35,963 nt of DNA. Source: Nitrospira sp. (GTDB lineage Bacteria > Nitrospirota > Nitrospiria > Nitrospirales > Nitrospiraceae). A model generated the notes under the pieces. It made no database searches. It worked only from the letters and a program-made list of their open reading frames with translations, and had not been told where the DNA came from. This document shows, in pieces, positions 26,412 to 34,164 of this stretch. The DNA is taken from NCBI GenBank assembly GCA_019636945.1, contig JAHBWO010000029.1, positions 1-35,963 of the forward strand, given 5' to 3'. A program made the translations under genes and the position numbers. Position 1 is the stretch's first letter; the number at the start of each line of letters is the position of its first letter.

Positions 26412-26567
26412 CGTCCACTGTCTTCGTCGAGGACCGCCCCGAAACTCCTATTCTAACCTCGTTAGAAAATGTCGTCGTTTTTCTGGCAGACGTCAGGCTC
26501 ATTCGCGAATTCATCAGCAGACTTGTACTGAATTTCCGCTACCGATACACAGATGGCCGGAAGTACC

Positions 26568-27617
26568 ATGACTCAGTTCGAAGTTCCAGTTGTTTCCATT
26601 GTGATGCCGTGCCGAAATGAACGCCGGTACATCCAAATGGCTGTAGAGTCTTTGCTCAGACAAGACTTTACAACTGGCGCACTTGAATTACTGGTAGTTG
26701 ACGGGCTATCCCAAGACGGTACGCGGGACATTCTCAGTGCCATCGCCCACGCTGACAGTCGAGTGCGCATCATTGACAATCCGAAGCGAACCACCCCCTG
26801 CGCGTTGAATGCCGGTATCCTCGCTGCCAGAGGAGAGTATGTTGCCATTCTCGGAGCCCACTCAGAATATGCTACCGGCTACTTGCGAGCCTGCGTGGAG
26901 GTGCTTGAGCGGGATCTTGTGGTTGCCTGCGCGGGTGGGCCGATTAATAGCCGAGGGAAAAGCGACTTTGGTAGAGCCGTGGCAGCAGCAATGTCTCATC
27001 CTGTGGGTATTGGGAATGCCAGGCATCGACAGCCTCAGTACGAAGGCTATGCGGAGGGAGCATGTTATCCAGTCTTTAGGCGGGCTGTGTTTCAAGAGAT
27101 TGGCATGTATGACGAAGCCCTGATCCGTAATCAGGATGACGAACTCAACTACCGATTGAACAAGGCAGGTTGGAAGGTGTTTCTCACATCGCGCGCCCAG
27201 TGCACATACTTTGTTCGAGACACAGCCAAAGCGCTCTTTCGACAATACTTTGAATATGGGTATTGGCGGGTGGCTGTACTCAAAAAGCATGGTAGGCCGG
27301 CTTCTTTGCGCCAGTTAGTGCCGGCCACGTTTCTGGGTGGTCTCATCTCTTCGTTTGCATTTGCGTGGCTTGGACCGGACTCGCTGCGTGTCGCAGCGCT
27401 TGCCCCAGCAATGTCGTATATGCTTCTGCTTCTGGGGGCTGGTGCGCTTCAGGGCCTAAAACAGGGGGGGAAAGTTGGTCTGCTGTTTCCACTTGCTGCC
27501 AGTATCATGCATTTTGCCTATGCCGCAGGTTTTGGGTGGGGAGCGATCAAGAACGCGCTGAAGCCCACTTCCCCTGTGTCGCCGTCTAATTCAGACGAGT
27601 TGCGGAATCTCCGCTGA
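26568..27617 (+). CDS. Glycosyltransferase family 2, ExoA-like
   Basis: This protein of about 349 residues has a GT-A domain: VSIVMPCRNERRYIQMAVESLL, VVDGLSQDGTRDIL, VAILGAHSEYATGYL and a later NQDDELNYRLNKAGWKV with the ED-type acidic motif. Two or three membrane helices follow at the C-terminus (about residues 245-265, 270-295 and 300-325). ExoA-type enzymes extend a lipid-linked oligosaccharide at the membrane. The first candidate start is 26553; the ATG at 26568 (MTQFEV) fits the family better. It is the first intact gene after the IS3 remnant, with no clear promoter. Confidence 0.85.
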   Translation: MTQFEVPVVSIVMPCRNERRYIQMAVESLLRQDFTTGALELLVVDGLSQDGTRDILSAIAHADSRVRIIDNPKRTTPCALNAGILAARGEYVAILGAHSEYATGYLRACVEVLERDLVVACAGGPINSRGKSDFGRAVAAAMSHPVGIGNARHRQPQYEGYAEGACYPVFRRAVFQEIGMYDEALIRNQDDELNYRLNKAGWKVFLTSRAQCTYFVRDTAKALFRQYFEYGYWRVAVLKKHGRPASLRQLVPATFLGGLISSFAFAWLGPDSLRVAALAPAMSYMLLLLGAGALQGLKQGGKVGLLFPLAASIMHFAYAAGFGWGAIKNALKPTSPVSPSNSDELRNLR

Positions 27618-27749
27618 ATCCTCCCCCATCGTTTTAATACTGAGTGATCTGAGTTTGCTGCGATGACCGCGCGGGCTGGTCTAGTCGCGCGCAATTAAAC
27701 ACGTGTACCACCGGCTTAAACCAAGCCTGACGAGAGGAAGGTGACTGCT

Positions 27750-29390
27750 ATGTTGAATACGATGACCATGAGTCAAGGCGCCACGGATGCCGTCGATTGT
27801 AAACAGCCAGCGGTTGTACTGCCGACCATAGCCGTAATTGGCTCAGGTTATTGGGGGAAGAATCTCGTGAGAAACTTTGCCAGCCTCGGCGCCCTGTCCG
27901 TGGTCTGCGACAGCCACACGGAGACGCTCCGTATGCTGGGCGAACAGTATCCGCAATGCCGTACGGTGACATCTTTCCAGGAGGTGCTGCAGGATCTTTC
28001 GATTCACGCCGTCGCGATCGCGACACCTGCCGAAACCCATGGGCACATGGTGCGCGAAGCCTTGCTGGCGGGCAAGGATGTGTTTGTGGAAAAGCCATTG
28101 TGTTTGTCGGCCGAGCAAGGGCGGGATTTGGTTGCTTTGGCGAAGGAGCGGGGGCGTATTCTCATGGTCGGCCATCTGCTATGGTATCACCCAGCCATTC
28201 TGAAATTAAAGCAGCTGATTGAGAGCGGAGAACTCGGTCGCATTCAGTACATCTATTCCAATCGGCTCAATCTTGGAAAGATTCGACGGGAGGAGAACAT
28301 TCTCTGGAGTTTTGCTCCGCACGACATCTCGGTCATTCTGGGGTTGTTGGGGGAAATGCCTAATGCGGTACAAGCGCAGGGCGGTAACTATCTGCATGAG
28401 CAGATTGCGGACATCACGGTAACGCTCTTGTCCTTTCCAAGCGGGGTCAAGGCCCATATCTTCGTGTCGTGGCTCCATCCTTTTAAGGAGCAGAAGCTCA
28501 TTATCGTCGGCGACCGGAAAATGGCGGTCTTTGATGATATGGAAAAGAGGGACAAACTTATCCTCTTTCCACACTCGATTCAGTGGAAGGGGCAAATTCC
28601 CATCGCCAATCGGGCTGACGCTCAGCCGGTGGAGTTGGATAGTTTAGAACCTCTTCGGGAAGAGTGCCGTCACTTTATGGAGGCTGTCCAACAGCGCCGT
28701 CGTCCGCGCACGGACGGTGAGGAAGGGCTTCGCGTCTTATCCGTGCTTCAGCAATGTCAACAAGCCTTGGAGGGCAAAAGCCGCGCCACCGCCGTGTTGC
28801 CTGCTGCGGTGCCTCCTGCAAAGAAGTATTTTATCCACGATTCCGCATTTATCGACGACGGCGTCGAAGTGGGTGACGAGACGAGCATTTGGCACGTCTC
28901 GCATGTGCTCAAGGGCTCGAAGATCGGCAAGTCCTGCAAAATCGGACAGAACGTCGTCATCGGGCCGAATGCCACGGTCGGGAACGGTGTGAAGATTCAA
29001 AATAACGTCTCAGTCTACGAAGGGGTCATCCTCGAAGATTCCGTCTTCTGTGGCCCATCAATGGTTTTCACCAATGTCTTCAACCCGCGAAGCGAAATCG
29101 CCCGCATGCATGAACTGAAGCCCACGCGCGTCAAGAAGGGGGCGACGCTGGGGGCCAACTGCACGATCGTTTGCGGAACCACGATCGGCCGGTATGCCTT
29201 TATTGGGGCCGGTGCCGTGGTCACTAAAGATGTTCCTGATTACGCTCTCGTAATGGGATCTCCGGCGAGAGTAGCCGGTTGGATGTGCGAGTGCGGCGTG
29301 AAGTTGGAGTGGACGGATGACAATGCCTCCTGCGGCTGTGGAAAACAATTCAAGAGAACTGCGGGAAGCATCACGCATGTGGCCGAATGA
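27750..29390 (+). CDS. Fused Gfo/Idh/MocA dehydrogenase and hexapeptide N-acetyltransferase (WlbA-WlbB type)
   Basis: This 546-residue protein has two enzyme domains. Residues 25-345 are a Gfo/Idh/MocA oxidoreductase, with the NAD site [11 protein letters not shown] and the catalytic EKP motif (VFVEKPL) near residue 115. From about residue 360 to the end lies a left-handed beta-helix acetyltransferase ([29 protein letters not shown]) with a closing Cys-rich tail (CECGVKLEW...CGCGKQF). As separate proteins, WlbA/WbpB oxidise UDP-GlcNAcA at C3 and WlbB/WbpD N-acetylate the 3-amino product. Fusion puts the first and third steps in one chain. The aminotransferase for step two is probably the gene at 31591. 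The ATG at 27750 follows AGAGGAAGG; a GTG at 27741 is in frame. Confidence 0.88.
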   Translation: MLNTMTMSQGATDAVDCKQPAVVLPTIAVIGSGYWGKNLVRNFASLGALSVVCDSHTETLRMLGEQYPQCRTVTSFQEVLQDLSIHAVAIATPAETHGHMVREALLAGKDVFVEKPLCLSAEQGRDLVALAKERGRILMVGHLLWYHPAILKLKQLIESGELGRIQYIYSNRLNLGKIRREENILWSFAPHDISVILGLLGEMPNAVQAQGGNYLHEQIADITVTLLSFPSGVKAHIFVSWLHPFKEQKLIIVGDRKMAVFDDMEKRDKLILFPHSIQWKGQIPIANRADAQPVELDSLEPLREECRHFMEAVQQRRRPRTDGEEGLRVLSVLQQCQQALEGKSRATAVLPAAVPPAKKYFIHDSAFIDDGVEVGDETSIWHVSHVLKGSKIGKSCKIGQNVVIGPNATVGNGVKIQNNVSVYEGVILEDSVFCGPSMVFTNVFNPRSEIARMHELKPTRVKKGATLGANCTIVCGTTIGRYAFIGAGAVVTKDVPDYALVMGSPARVAGWMCECGVKLEWTDDNASCGCGKQFKRTAGSITHVAE

Positions 29391-29476
29391 AGCCGACACC
29401 ATGGGCTGGGTCAGTATCGTCAGTCGGTGAGCAGGTACTGGCTGTGCCGTGCCTTGTGTCCGCTGGAGGTAAGACT

Positions 29477-30415
29477 ATGTTCCCGAGAGTTCAATGGCCG
29501 GACGGGAAAGAGTTCGCCTTCACGATCTTCGACGACCCGGATTTCGACACCGTGGAAAATTCGACTATCGTATATTCGTTCCTCGAACAGTTAGGCCTAC
29601 GGACCACCAAGGCCGTTTGGCCGATTTGTGGGAACGGCAGGCCTAAGTTTGGGGGGGTCACTTGTGAAGACAAGGAGTATCTTCGCCTGGTTACGGATCT
29701 GCAGAAAAAAGGTTTTGAAATCGCTCTGCATAACGTGACGTATCACACCTCGTGCCGACAAGACACGGCTCGAGGGATGGACAAATTTTATGAGCTCTTT
29801 GGACACCATCCCTATTCAATGGCAAATCATTCAGGGTGCGACGAGAGCATCTACTGGGGAAACAGCCGTCTATCTGGTGCTCAGAGGATACTCTATAACC
29901 TCCTGCATTTTGGCCGTGGGAGTATGCATCATCATGGACACATCGAAACCAGTCCGCTGTTTTGGGGGGACCTTTGCCGTGATCGTGTGAAGTATGTCAG
30001 AAACTTCACATACGGTGAGATCAACACTCTTCAGAAGTGCCCCTACATGCCTTATAACGACCCAGATCGTCCATACGTAAATAATTGGTTCGCTGCTTCG
30101 GAAGGACGGGACATTCGATCCTTTCAGGCTCTGCTCAGCGAGTCGAACCAGGACAAGCTCCTGAGGGAGGGGGGCGCATGCATTATGTATACGCACTTGG
30201 CCTCAGGGTTTGTCGAGAAGGGGAATTTGAATCCAGAGTTTAAGCGACTACTGCGTCGATTGAGCCTACTTAATGGATGGTTCGTTCCGGTGACTGAGCT
30301 GCTCGATTATTTAGTGGCTCAAAAGGGACTTTGCACCATCTCGCGAGGGCAGAGAGGGGCGTTAGAGCGAAGCTGGCTCTGGCACAAAGTGGTACATACC
30401 CGTGGTCGAAGTTGA
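29477..30415 (+). CDS. Divergent polysaccharide deacetylase-like protein
   Basis: This 312-residue protein begins FPRVQWPDGKEFAFTIFDDPDFDT, where the Asp19-Asp20 pair resembles the DD motif of NodB-type carbohydrate esterase family 4 enzymes. ALHNVTYHTS and MANHSGCDES supply histidines that could complete a metal site. The remaining body (RGSMHHHGHIETS, MYTHLASGFVEKG) is unlike standard NodB proteins. It may remove acetyl groups from the polymer or its precursor. GGAGG at 29465-29469, seven bases upstream, fixes the ATG at 29477; the frame is open earlier but that part is not protein-like. It overlaps the next gene by 14 bases. Family assignment is moderate. Confidence 0.65.
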   Translation: MFPRVQWPDGKEFAFTIFDDPDFDTVENSTIVYSFLEQLGLRTTKAVWPICGNGRPKFGGVTCEDKEYLRLVTDLQKKGFEIALHNVTYHTSCRQDTARGMDKFYELFGHHPYSMANHSGCDESIYWGNSRLSGAQRILYNLLHFGRGSMHHHGHIETSPLFWGDLCRDRVKYVRNFTYGEINTLQKCPYMPYNDPDRPYVNNWFAASEGRDIRSFQALLSESNQDKLLREGGACIMYTHLASGFVEKGNLNPEFKRLLRRLSLLNGWFVPVTELLDYLVAQKGLCTISRGQRGALERSWLWHKVVHTRGRS

Positions 30416-31532
30416 TCCGCGCGACGGCCGTGAGTTGACGCAATCCGGTGTGACCGTGGTGAGGCGAATGGAAGAAAACGCTCAGCCAAATGACTCCATG
30501 GCGTTGACCTACACTTGTGTCATGTTGACGCCGAGCGATTGGCCCGGCGAGTCAATCGAATTGAGCGAGTGTACGGTCTATAAGACCAGCGCCTGGCTGA
30601 CTTTTCTCGCCAAGACACAAGGTGGACGTCCTGTGCGGGCAGCATTGATGGATGGATCGAAGACGGTGGGGTATTTTACGGGAGTGCTGGTACACAAATT
30701 CGGGATGAAGATTCTTGGAGGCCCATTCCCCGGTTGGACTACCGACTACATGGGATTAACGTTGCGTGTTGGAACTGACCGTCGGCAAGCCATACGCGCT
30801 GTGATGGACTTGGCGTTTCGAGAGTTGGGATGCGTTCATATAGAGGTGATGGACCGGCATACGACTGAAGCTGACCTTCAAGGGCTTGGATGTCAATACC
30901 GGCTCTACCGCACGTTCGAAGTGGATCTTGCAATTCCCCTAGAAGAAATCTTTGCATCGATGAGCAGCGCCTGTCGTCGGTGTATCCGAAAAGCCGAGAA
31001 GGAGGGAGTCATTGTTGAACATGCCGATCCCAACACATTTGCCGAAGAGTATTACGCGCAGCTTAAGGATGTGTTTGCAAAGCAGCGCTTAGTGCCTCCC
31101 TACCAAATTGGTCGCGTGGAGGAACTCATCCGTCAGCTATATCCCACGGGGCAGTTACTGTTACTCAGGGCGCGTGATTGTCAGGGGCGCAGTGTGGCCA
31201 CAGGAATTTTTCCTCACCTGAATGGAACCATGTACTTTTGGGGCGGTGCAAGTTGGAGAGAGCATCAATCTTGTCGACCCAACGAGGCATTGCAATGGTT
31301 TGCAATGCAGTGGGCGAAGGAAATCGGAGTGCGAGCCTATGATATGGGGGGAGGCGGGGAATATAAGAGGAAATACGGGGGGGTAGAGATCCTTGTGCCC
31401 TGGTTCAGAAAGTCGAAATACTCCTGGCTCGGGCATCTGCGGGTGGTGGCTCAGAGAAGTCATCTCTTATATCAACAATGTCTTGGGCAGATGAAGCATT
31501 TTCATGTTCGGAGGGAGCCGTCTTCAGCATGA
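30402..31532 (+). CDS. FemAB/GNAT-like acyl- or aminoacyltransferase
   Basis: This protein of about 376 residues starts with GTG at 30402, overlapping the deacetylase-like gene. An ATG at 30468 is also possible, and the first 25 residues are weakly conserved-looking. The core has LEEIFASMSSACRRCIRKAEKEGV, FAKQRLVPPYQIGRVEELI and a C-terminal YFWGGASWREHQSCRPNEALQWFAMQWAKE...YDMGGGGEYKRKYGG. This is the Acetyltransf_6/FemX fold used to add acyl or amino-acid groups to a cell-wall or sugar target. Similar FemAB-like genes are a known part of PEP-CTERM/exosortase EPS loci. The acceptor is probably a free amino group on the polymer, which would suit the deacetylase neighbours; that is inference. 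Confidence 0.75.
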   Translation: MVEVDPRDGRELTQSGVTVVRRMEENAQPNDSMALTYTCVMLTPSDWPGESIELSECTVYKTSAWLTFLAKTQGGRPVRAALMDGSKTVGYFTGVLVHKFGMKILGGPFPGWTTDYMGLTLRVGTDRRQAIRAVMDLAFRELGCVHIEVMDRHTTEADLQGLGCQYRLYRTFEVDLAIPLEEIFASMSSACRRCIRKAEKEGVIVEHADPNTFAEEYYAQLKDVFAKQRLVPPYQIGRVEELIRQLYPTGQLLLLRARDCQGRSVATGIFPHLNGTMYFWGGASWREHQSCRPNEALQWFAMQWAKEIGVRAYDMGGGGEYKRKYGGVEILVPWFRKSKYSWLGHLRVVAQRSHLLYQQCLGQMKHFHVRREPSSA

Positions 31533-31590
31533 ATTATCATGAGCAGCATGTCATAAGGTAGTTCGTGGAGTTGAAGAAATGGAGGATACT

Positions 31591-32730
31591 ATGAATGTTC
31601 CACTTTTGGATTTGAAAGCACAGCATGAGCCGATTCGCAAAGACCTACTTGCTGCTATGGAGCGGGTACTGGCTCAGAATAATTTTATCCTCGGACAGGA
31701 CGTGAAGGCGTTGGAAAGTCAGGTGGCCGCCTATTCCCAGACTCGATTTGGCGTCGGTGTCTCTTCTGGAACCGATGCTTTGCTGGCCGCATTGATGGCT
31801 CTGGATGTCAAGGCAGGAGACGAAGTCATCACCACGCCGTTGTCATTTTTTGCCACAGTCGGGGCCATTGTACGGCTCGGCGCGACGCCGGTGTTCGTGG
31901 ACATCGATCCCGTCACCTATAACATCGATGCCAATCGCATTGAGGCAGCGGTGACGCCTCGCACCAAGGCAATCATTCCGGTTCACCTGTATGGTCAATG
32001 CGCCGATATGACCCCTATTCTCGAGATTGCGGCGAAACACGGGCTGGCGGTCGTGGAGGATGCGGCACAGGCCATCGGATCCGAGTATCGTGACGGTCGA
32101 CGAGCCGGCAGCATGGGGACAATGGGTTGTTTTTCCTTCTTCCCCAGCAAAAACCTCGGTGGACTGGGCGATGGTGGCATGGTCGTTACGAACGATGAAA
32201 CACTGGCTGAATGGCTGCAAGTACTGCGTGTTCAGGGTGGTAAACCAAAGTACTATCATCGCGTCATCGGCGGAAACTTCCGGCTCGACACGCTGCAAGC
32301 CGCGGTACTCAGCGTCAAGCTGCCATATCTGGATCGTTGGACAAAACTGCGGCAGCAACATGCGGAGCTCTATGAATCACTGTTCCGGCAATCAGGAGTG
32401 GAGGCCACGTTCGGGGTTCGCTTGCCACACGCGGCTTACAAACAAAATGGCGTCGCCCACTATCATATTTACAATCAGTTTGTGATCGCAGTTCCCAAGA
32501 GAGATGCCCTACGCGACTACCTCAAAGAGAAGGGCGTCGGCACTGAAATTTACTATCCGGTTCCCTTGCATCTCCAGGAATGCCTCGTCTCATTGGGGCA
32601 TCGAGCTGGAGACTTCCCGGAAGCGGAGCGAGCCTGTCGGGATTTGGTTGCCTTGCCGATTTATCCTGAGCTCAATGAAGATCAGCAGCACTACGTGGCA
32701 CAAACTGTCTTGGAAGGATTAGCCGGCTAG
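31591..32730 (+). CDS. DegT/DnrJ/EryC1 aminotransferase (WbpE/WlbC-like)
   Basis: This 379-residue PLP enzyme begins MNVPLLDLKAQHEPIRKDL and carries GVGVSSGTDALLAAL, PVHLYGQCADM, VVEDAAQA and the PLP lysine in FFPSKNLG (Lys187). The motifs match UDP-3-keto-GlcNAcA aminotransferases of the WbpE/WlbC group. Together with the fused WlbA-WlbB gene it would make UDP-GlcNAc3NAcA, lacking only the first UDP-GlcNAc 6-dehydrogenase, which is not in this window. GGAGG at 31581-31585 is five bases before ATG 31591; ATG 31579 is an alternative start. The gene ends the second operon. Confidence 0.85.
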   Translation: MNVPLLDLKAQHEPIRKDLLAAMERVLAQNNFILGQDVKALESQVAAYSQTRFGVGVSSGTDALLAALMALDVKAGDEVITTPLSFFATVGAIVRLGATPVFVDIDPVTYNIDANRIEAAVTPRTKAIIPVHLYGQCADMTPILEIAAKHGLAVVEDAAQAIGSEYRDGRRAGSMGTMGCFSFFPSKNLGGLGDGGMVVTNDETLAEWLQVLRVQGGKPKYYHRVIGGNFRLDTLQAAVLSVKLPYLDRWTKLRQQHAELYESLFRQSGVEATFGVRLPHAAYKQNGVAHYHIYNQFVIAVPKRDALRDYLKEKGVGTEIYYPVPLHLQECLVSLGHRAGDFPEAERACRDLVALPIYPELNEDQQHYVAQTVLEGLAG

Positions 32731-32731
32731 C

Positions 32732-32759
32732 TTTACAAACGTGTATAAGTATTTATTAC
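32732..32759 (+). promoter_or_regulatory. Candidate sigma-70 promoter
   Basis: TTTACA (32732-32737) and TATTAC (32754-32759) are separated by 16 bases, a near-consensus -35/-10 pair in an AT-rich stretch right after the WbpE-like stop. It could start a separate transcript for the helix-turn-helix gene. Each box has one or two mismatches and the evidence is only sequence. Confidence 0.3.
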
Positions 32760-32993
32760 GATACAGTCGAAATCTGTAAAATCGGCCAATATGAGAACCG
32801 AAGCAGGCGAGTGAGCCGACGACGACCTTGTACAGCATGGCAAGAATGGTTGCATTGCGGTTTGGGAGCGGACACGAAGCAGGAACAGCAAAGCCCTAGT
32901 CAAGGATCTCTGGACAGGCCCTTCTATCTGGAGATGATGAGTCAGTTGACCCAAGCCCTCCGAGGCTGTTTGCACCCTGTTGTTCGCCATGAT

Positions 32994-33491
32994 ATGGAGA
33001 CTATGACCAGTCGACGAGAATTGATCAGGGCCAGGCTCGCTATCCTGACGCTGGCGGCGGAATTAAAGAATGTCGTCAAGGCATGCAAGTTGGCTGGGGT
33101 TAGCCGGTCACATTTTTATGCCATGAAGAAGGCCTATGAGGCGCACGGTCATGAAGGGCTGGCACCGCGTGTCCGTCGAAAGCCCACTATGCCGAATCGC
33201 ACTCCTGCTGCAGTGGAAAAGCTTATCCTCTCGAAAACACGAGATAATCCGACCGTAAGTTACATTCGGCTCGCCGGACAGATTCGGCTTGACGGGATCT
33301 CCGTAACACCAGGTATGGTTCGCTATGTCTGGCAACGCGAAGGACTTTCCACCCGACCGGCTCGTATCCAATGGGTGAAGAAGAATAGTCGGCAAGGCCG
33401 TGCGTCCAGCCAGGCGGAGGGTGTTCCGGTCAACAAACCCGCCGATCATTCTCCAGTAGCGACGGGGTCGATTTCTGCTTCAGTAGGCTGA
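32994..33491 (+). CDS. IS481-type helix-turn-helix protein without transposase catalytic domain
   Basis: This 165-residue protein carries two DNA-binding segments like those at the N-terminus of IS481-family transposases. The first (residues 12-45) is ARLAILTLAAELKNVVKACKLAGVSRSHFYAMKKAYE. The second (about 68-118) is PAAVEKLILSKTRDNPTVSYIRLAGQIRLDGISVTPGMVRYVWQREGL. After GLST the protein runs into a short disordered-looking tail and stops; the DDE integrase domain is absent. It may be a domesticated regulator or a truncated insertion-sequence relic. The frame is open from GTG 32811, but those residues look unstructured, so I prefer ATG 32994. No inverted repeats are seen nearby. Regulation of the neighbouring PEP-CTERM gene is possible but unproven. 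Confidence 0.65.
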   Translation: METMTSRRELIRARLAILTLAAELKNVVKACKLAGVSRSHFYAMKKAYEAHGHEGLAPRVRRKPTMPNRTPAAVEKLILSKTRDNPTVSYIRLAGQIRLDGISVTPGMVRYVWQREGLSTRPARIQWVKKNSRQGRASSQAEGVPVNKPADHSPVATGSISASVG

Positions 33492-33569
33492 GGTTCGTGT
33501 CTGATTTGGGTGGGCCTTCTGGTCGTGTGTATGGAGTACTTCAACTAAGTAGTTGACCTGTAAATTGTC

Positions 33570-33598
33570 TTGACGTCAGCACGCCAAAGCGAGAAAAT
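33570..33598 (+). promoter_or_regulatory. Candidate sigma-70 promoter
   Basis: TTGACG (33570-33575) and GAAAAT (33593-33598) are 17 bases apart, giving a -35 with one mismatch and a weak -10. The expected start of transcription is about 135 bases before the small PEP-CTERM gene. An imperfect dyad, GAGACGTT at 33674-33681 and AACGTTTC at 33693-33700, lies in between and could be an operator. The rest of the 33492-33740 gap shows no gene. Confidence 0.35.
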
Positions 33599-33740
33599 GC
33601 GCCACGCTCAATCGGATCCACGAACGCCCATGGCAATTAAATCGGGGAAAAGAATTGCGGACATCATGCCGATGAGACGTTCGGTGGTAGACAACGTTTC
33701 TGGGCGTTTACAGTCATTATCCTAATGAAAGGGGGTATGA

Positions 33741-33911
33741 ATGGTTATGGGACACATGGGAGATTGGTACAACATCATTGTCGGTATCATCAGCGGATGG
33801 AATCCGACCACGGGAACCGGTGGCAGCGTCCCCGGTCCGGAAACCCTGCTGGCCTTTGGCCTAGGCTTTGCGGCCTTTGTCGTCTGGCGGGCGAGGCGGG
33901 TGGAAGAGTAG
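33741..33911 (+). CDS. Small PEP-CTERM (exosortase substrate) protein, 56 residues
   Basis: The protein reads M-V-M-G-H-M-G-D-W at the start and carries a C-terminal sorting signal: VPGPET, a hydrophobic stretch LLAFGLGFAAFVVW (residues 36-49), then the basic RARR. This is the three-part PEP-CTERM tag recognised by exosortases. There is no standard N-terminal signal peptide; the short IIVGIISGW at residues 12-20 is the only other hydrophobic part. AAAGGGGG at 33728-33735 lies five bases upstream of ATG 33741 (33747 is an alternative start), and a stem-loop follows the stop. It sits 253 bases upstream of the exosortase. The gene is easy to miss because of its length; an overlapping frame from 33725 is a shadow. 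It is probably exported and processed by the adjacent exosortase. Confidence 0.8.
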   Translation: MVMGHMGDWYNIIVGIISGWNPTTGTGGSVPGPETLLAFGLGFAAFVVWRARRVEE

Positions 33912-33930
33912 CGGTTTCGTTTAGGAGCGG

Positions 33931-33962
33931 AGCCACTCGTGCGAAGCTTTGCGCGAGTGGCT
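33931..33962 (+). terminator. Stem-loop after the PEP-CTERM gene, likely transcription terminator
   Basis: A perfect nine-base inverted repeat (AGCCACTCG and CGAGTGGCT) encloses a 14-base loop that can extend the stem with wobble pairs. It lies 19 bases after the stop at 33911. The following sequence is pyrimidine-rich (ACCGTCTCTCTGTTCG) but not a clean T-run, so termination may be partial. It would uncouple the small substrate gene from the exosortase. Confidence 0.6.
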
Positions 33963-34114
33963 ACCGTCTCTCTGTTCGTCTTGTAACTCCCGGTCTCTGA
34001 GCGCCTCGCTCCAGCAACCTTCCTCGACGATTCCGACTGTACAGGAAACCAGACTTCGCACGATCTGATGCGAGCAAGCGCCTGATCTACATTGCAAGCG
34101 GGATGGCAGGCAAA

Positions 34115-34133
34115 GGCTCTCTCTTTGAGAGCC
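34115..34133 (+). other. Stem-loop just upstream of the exosortase gene
   Basis: GGCTCTC and GAGAGCC form a seven-base perfect stem with the loop TCTTT, ending 31 bases before the exosortase ATG. It could be an upstream-leader structure or a weak terminator; the bases after it (GATTATT) are not a strong T-run. The rest of the 33963-34164 gap shows no gene. Confidence 0.35.
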
Positions 34134-34164
34134 GATTATTCGCCACTATCCTCGGCGTATAGCT

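Noticed and set aside
26434..26448. GGACCGCCCCGAAAC as a possible terminal repeat of the IS3 relic, paired with CGGGGCAG near 25383
   Set aside because: The two stretches do not face each other in the orientation expected for the element's ends, and similarity is short.
33730..33745. Alternative frame starting at ATG 33725 as the real gene
   Set aside because: Its 91-codon product has no domain and is rich in Arg/His; the frame from 33741 carries the PEP-CTERM signal and a better placed ribosome site.
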